Assembly (NCBI RefSeq): GCF_000003605.2
Contig: NW_003128825.1
Span: forward strand, 1-10,007
Reading direction: 5' to 3'
From: Saccoglossus kowalevskii
Lineage: Eukaryota > Hemichordata > Enteropneusta > Harrimaniidae
Length of the DNA stretch: 10,007 nucleotides
Shown: one piece after another, positions 7,681-10,007 of the stretch
How the letters are laid out: every line of letters starts with the position of its first letter
How positions within the stretch are numbered: the first letter of the stretch is position 1
Position numbers and translations under genes: made by a program
The notes under the pieces: generated by a model
What the model was told of the DNA's origin: nothing
What the model saw: the letters and a program-made list of their open reading frames with translations, nothing else
Database searches by the model: none

Positions 7681-7736
7681 TGGTGTGTTGCCTAATGACC
7701 AGCGTGTCCGCCCAGCATCGGGAAGGTTCGACTCAT
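7681..7736 (+). mobile_element. decayed tRNA-derived SINE head
   Basis: TTGCCTAATGACC (7688-7700) is an eroded RNA polymerase III A box (consensus TRGCNNAGYNGG), and GGTTCGACTC (7725-7734) matches the start of the B box (GGTTCGANTCC). The text between them, AGCGTGTCCGCC onward, is typical of the anticodon region of tRNA-derived SINE heads in invertebrates. The A-to-B spacing is shorter than in an intact tRNA, and no cloverleaf with paired acceptor stem can be drawn. I therefore call a SINE relic rather than a tRNA gene. The tail of the element, possibly to about 7870, cannot be delimited. Confidence 0.6.
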
Positions 7737-8503
7737 TTACTCGACTGCACACTCAGCAATGGTAAAAACGAGTACATGCCAGCATGCTAGACCCGCGGTA
7801 TTTAGTGTATATATTCATCAGGCCATGGGTATCCTTGCTTTCTAGTTACAATGATTTATAGATACCATGTCTCTCCAAAAATTTAACGTACTTGGCCGAA
7901 TGATAAATAATAATATCAATAAAATTTAATATATTCAATGTCTATTGTTGAGGCCAAATATGATAATGATATAAAATTATTAAATGCGAATAACATCGTT
8001 TTGCATTCGCGTTTGTTTGTTATGAACAGAAATCTAAATTGTATATGTTACATATATCTAAAAATTGTGCATTATACTTCAAGCATTTAATAATGGACCC
8101 CAATAACATATTCATGTCTTTCATTTGATAAAAAACGTATGTAATTTGTGTTGTTTGTTTGTTTTTTGTAGTACACACGGTCATTGGCAATTGGTTGTTT
8201 GAGAAAATGATCCCTATTACACATATTCTATTTTTGTAACTGTTATTATTTACATGGGACGAAGTTTGAAAACGAGGACTTATAATATCCGTGTATCAGA
8301 CGCCCGCCCTTGACTTTCACACATATACCTATGCATGCATGTTTGTGAACTTATTCAAGATAGCTGAATGACTAGTATTTTAGTGCTAATGTGGTCAGAA
8401 ACCGATGTCTCTGCCATTTCAGAACATATTTCGTTCAAATTTAATACACACATTAGACATAATGGGACCTCAATGTATGTCATTTTGTTTTTCTATTTTT
8501 CAG
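7737..8503. other. gene-free stretch upstream of the micro-exon candidate
   Basis: No coding region is supported. The stretch is AT-rich with ATGCATGCAT at about 8332-8341 and a T/G-rich low-complexity patch near 8141-8170. Its end, CTCAATG (near 8469) followed by a T-rich run into CAG (8501-8503), looks like a branch point and 3' splice site. Confidence 0.5.
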
Positions 8504-8516
8504 AGCACAATGGCCG
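8504..8516 (+). CDS. candidate start-codon micro-exon (13 nt)
   Basis: TTTTGTTTTTCTATTTTTCAG, ending at 8503, is a strong animal 3' splice site with a branch-like CTCAAT about 30 bases upstream. Only 13 nt later, GTGAGC at 8517-8522 is a good 5' splice site. Between them lies CACAATGGCCG, with the ATG at 8510 in a strong start context (A at -3, G at +4). Without splicing, the frame stops after 10 codons, so a start here only makes sense if the donor is used. The protein would begin Met-Ala with intron phase 1. Very short start exons occur in animals, though 13 nt is extreme. If real, a non-coding first exon lies upstream and the rest of the gene lies beyond the window. Confidence 0.3.
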
Positions 8517-8522
8517 GTGAGC

Positions 8523-9279
8523 GGATATTTTGTTTCAATTAATGCTATTCTGGCGCCATGTATGTGACATGTCATCAAACTTTACATGTGCATTTGTTAC
8601 ATGGTTCAATTCAAGTTTGCCATTTTAGTGGAACTCACCCATAGGTCTTGTATATACCGGAGCGTTTAATCTATGATTCATTTTTAAGAATTGAACTTTC
8701 ACCTTTTCTATAAATGTTTACATCTATATGTTTGCGCACTTTTGAATGCAATATAATCTTACATTCAAAAGCCAATTTCATGTAATGATCTGTTAGTTTC
8801 GTCGTAGCGCAACAAAGATCACAACACTGTTTAGAAAACTATTGTCTTTTTTTCTATTTTATTCCCCAAGACTGAAAGTAGCTTTTTGAAAAAAAAAATA
8901 CATTTTAAATCTGTATAAAACCAAAAGAAACATGTCGTCATTTTAACTTGGACGTGAACTTGTGTTTTGAACGAAAAATGGATATGTTCGTATGTTTTAA
9001 TGAAGTACAACATGGGTGCTAAGAGTAGATGTACAAAATATGATCAGTCATGCTAATGCTCGGCCGCAGATCGGCACCCGACTTCGATAGGCAGAGTTAT
9101 AAAGGTAATAGTTTTCACATAAATGAAAATACTCGGTATAATATCAGAACATGAATGTCACATCATGTTGTCGATTTCACATCTGCATTTTTGCTTAGAA
9201 CGTCAATTACCACTGGTCTACTCACCAATTTCTTGGGTATAAGTTTCTGTCAAATATGAACACTGGGCAAAATCGTTTG
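8523..9279. other. gene-free stretch
   Basis: No gene is supported. It has an A10 run at 8889-8898, the palindrome TGGCGCCA at about 8552-8559, and a slightly GC-richer patch (CGGCCGCAGATCGGCACCCG) near 9061-9080. If the micro-exon at 8504 is real, this is intron. Confidence 0.5.
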
Positions 9280-9516
9280 TATACGGCGGGTACATTAGCG
9301 TATTCGCACACGTATATTCCCGATATTCGAAGATATACGTTAGTCAGCGCACACGTACATTCAACTTATGTACGGGGAATACGCAACGTATATTCACACA
9401 TTCGGAACATACTGATACGTAAATATACACATCAGTGTATTTACGGAGACCGGAAGTATACAGTGCGCACATTAACGTACACCTAATGCTGAACAATGCT
9501 GTCTAACGTATTCCTA
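9280..9516. repeat. degenerate ACGTATA-rich repeat field
   Basis: Words such as CGTATATTC (9311, 9387), ATATACGTTAG (9335), CAGCGCACACGTACATT (9345) and CAGTGCGCACATTAACGTAC (9461) recur at irregular spacing. They share stretches with the regular 65-bp units that follow. The field contains a hairpin: CGTAAATATACAC (9418-9430) pairs with GTGTATTTACG (9435-9445), allowing a 2-base bulge. A 76-codon frame rich in Tyr, Thr and His across this field is a product of the repeat. I read it as an old minisatellite or satellite edge. Confidence 0.6.
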
Positions 9517-9667
9517 CGTATACGTAGTATATACGGACACGTGATAAACCACTGCACAAAGTTAATACTGACGCAGATCGACGTATACGTAGCGTATACG
9601 GTCACGCAATAAACCAGTGCACACAATTAACATCGGCGTAGATCTACGTATATTTTGCGTATACTCG
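9517..9667. repeat. 65-bp tandem repeat, about 2.3 units
   Basis: Units begin with CGTATA at 9517, 9582 and 9647, an exact 65-bp period. Units 1 and 2 match at 51 of 65 positions by hand count. The third breaks off after CGTATACTCGG. Each full unit starts with the near-palindrome CGTATACGTAG and has a conserved centre ATAAACCA(C/G)TGCACA. Unit 1 carries a CACGTG E-box (9538-9543) that is lost in unit 2. No coding frame runs through it. Confidence 0.85.
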
Positions 9668-9693
9668 GCATACTAGTATTTAAAGCGCATGCT

Positions 9694-9801
9694 ATTGGCT
9701 GATTTTTCAGGAACATTTGCATACAGGTCACATATTTTAGGTCATGCTTCATTTCCGGTTAATCATTCACGTAGTAATTTGGTTCTTGGGCGCCGCACGT
9801 G
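9694..9801 (+). promoter_or_regulatory. dense cluster of promoter-type motifs
   Basis: Within about 110 bp lie an inverted CCAAT box (ATTGGCT, 9694-9700), a POU octamer (ATTTGCAT, 9715-9722), two AGGTCA nuclear-receptor half-sites in direct repeat with 8-bp spacing (9725-9730, 9739-9744), an ETS core (ATTTCCGG, 9751-9758, reverse of CCGGAAAT), an E2F-like TTGGGCGC (about 9786-9793) and a CACGTG E-box (9796-9801). A TATAAATA follows at 9834-9841. Each motif alone is weak, but their density is greater than elsewhere in the window. The order fits a plus-strand promoter with its start site around 9865. That is inference. Confidence 0.35.
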
Positions 9802-9829
9802 CATGTAATTTTTCTTGGTACTAGTATTT

Positions 9830-9895
9830 TGTTTATAAATAAAGTATCGATAGTAATACTCGTGTTTGCTACCGCAACACATTTATTTATAAACA
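9830..9895. repeat. perfect 14-bp inverted repeat containing TATAAATA
   Basis: TGTTTATAAATAAA (9830-9843) is exactly reverse-complementary to TTTATTTATAAACA (9882-9895), with 38 bases between. Each arm contains TATAAATA, a canonical TATA box, facing inward from both sides. The inner part pairs only weakly. It may be the termini of a very small MITE-like element or a two-way TATA arrangement. It overlaps the frame at 9799-9993, which I do not consider a gene. Confidence 0.8.
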
Positions 9896-10007
9896 CAATA
9901 CAACAACCTAGCAATATCACGAGCTCCTGTTACAGTCATATACATGTACAGATAAAGAAATGGTTATTGCCACACCCATGGCTATCCCAGTGATCACTCG
10001 TTTTTTT

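Noticed and set aside
7681-7736. Intact tRNA gene
   Set aside because: The A box is eroded, the A-to-B spacing is too short, and no acceptor stem pairs, so it is better called a SINE relic.
9256-9486. 76-codon plus-strand frame rich in Tyr, Thr and His
   Set aside because: It follows the ACGTATA repeat field, whose words lack stop codons in this frame. There is no family resemblance.
419-9526. Several 12-bp perfect palindromes (419-430, 1922-1933, 3150-3161, 9515-9526) as a coordinated system
   Set aside because: About four 12-bp palindromes are expected by chance in 10 kb of this composition. Only those matching known sites are reported, each on its own.
9799-9993. 64-codon plus-strand frame
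   Set aside because: Its ATG overlaps the E-box/E2F cluster and it crosses the inverted repeat at 9830-9895. It shows no recognisable protein features beyond a chance hydrophobic stretch.
1-10007. CRISPR array, phage, operon or bacterial defence system
   Set aside because: There are no regularly spaced repeats with unique spacers, no bacterial-type genes and no ribosome binding sites. The 65-bp units are directly adjacent and lack spacers.

Overview
This window reads as non-coding DNA from an animal nuclear genome, most likely a marine invertebrate. The phylum cannot be fixed from sequence alone. Evidence: the DNA is AT-rich with many intact CpG/ACGT sites; no long reading frame resembles a known protein; there are no bacterial-style operons or ribosome binding sites; there are microsatellites, a decayed tRNA-derived SINE head, diverged local duplications, and animal-type splice and promoter motifs. 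I recognise no protein family anywhere. All coding calls below are weak exon candidates.

Layout. 1-1236 is plain intergenic or intronic DNA with a few palindromic sites. 1237-1550 holds AT microsatellites, including a perfect 90-bp palindrome made of a (TA)37 run with mirrored 8-bp flanks. 1922-1933 is a perfect NRF-1 type palindrome and 3150-3161 a perfect cAMP-response-element palindrome; both could mark regulatory DNA. 3802-4190 is a repeat-like stretch with a GC clamp and six same-strand copies of TATACC. 5004-6243 is the most gene-like part: two strong-Kozak ATGs on opposite strands (5018 on plus, 5913 on minus), a good 3' splice site at 6022 leading into a 220-nt open frame, and a 126-codon minus-strand frame at 5177-5557.

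6287-6645 and 7099-7505 are two diverged copies of one sequence, about 811 bp apart. Between them, at 6834-6883, is a near-perfect 16/17-bp inverted repeat. 7681-7736 is a degraded tRNA-like SINE head with A- and B-box remnants. 8504-8516 is a candidate 13-nt start-codon micro-exon with good splice signals on both sides. 9280-9670 is an ACGTATA-rich degenerate repeat field containing two and a half units of exactly 65-bp period. 9694-9801 packs several canonical promoter motifs into about 110 bp, followed by a TATAAATA element inside a perfect 14-bp inverted repeat (9830-9895).

How it might fit together (inference): the window may be the 5' region or a large intron of a plus-strand gene whose start codon lies in the micro-exon at 8504-8516 and whose main exons lie to the right. 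A separate minus-strand first exon near 5913 is possible. Nothing here resembles a known defence, biosynthetic or mobile-element protein system. The items most worth a second look are the duplicated block, the micro-exon, the palindromic TA tract and the terminal regulatory cluster.
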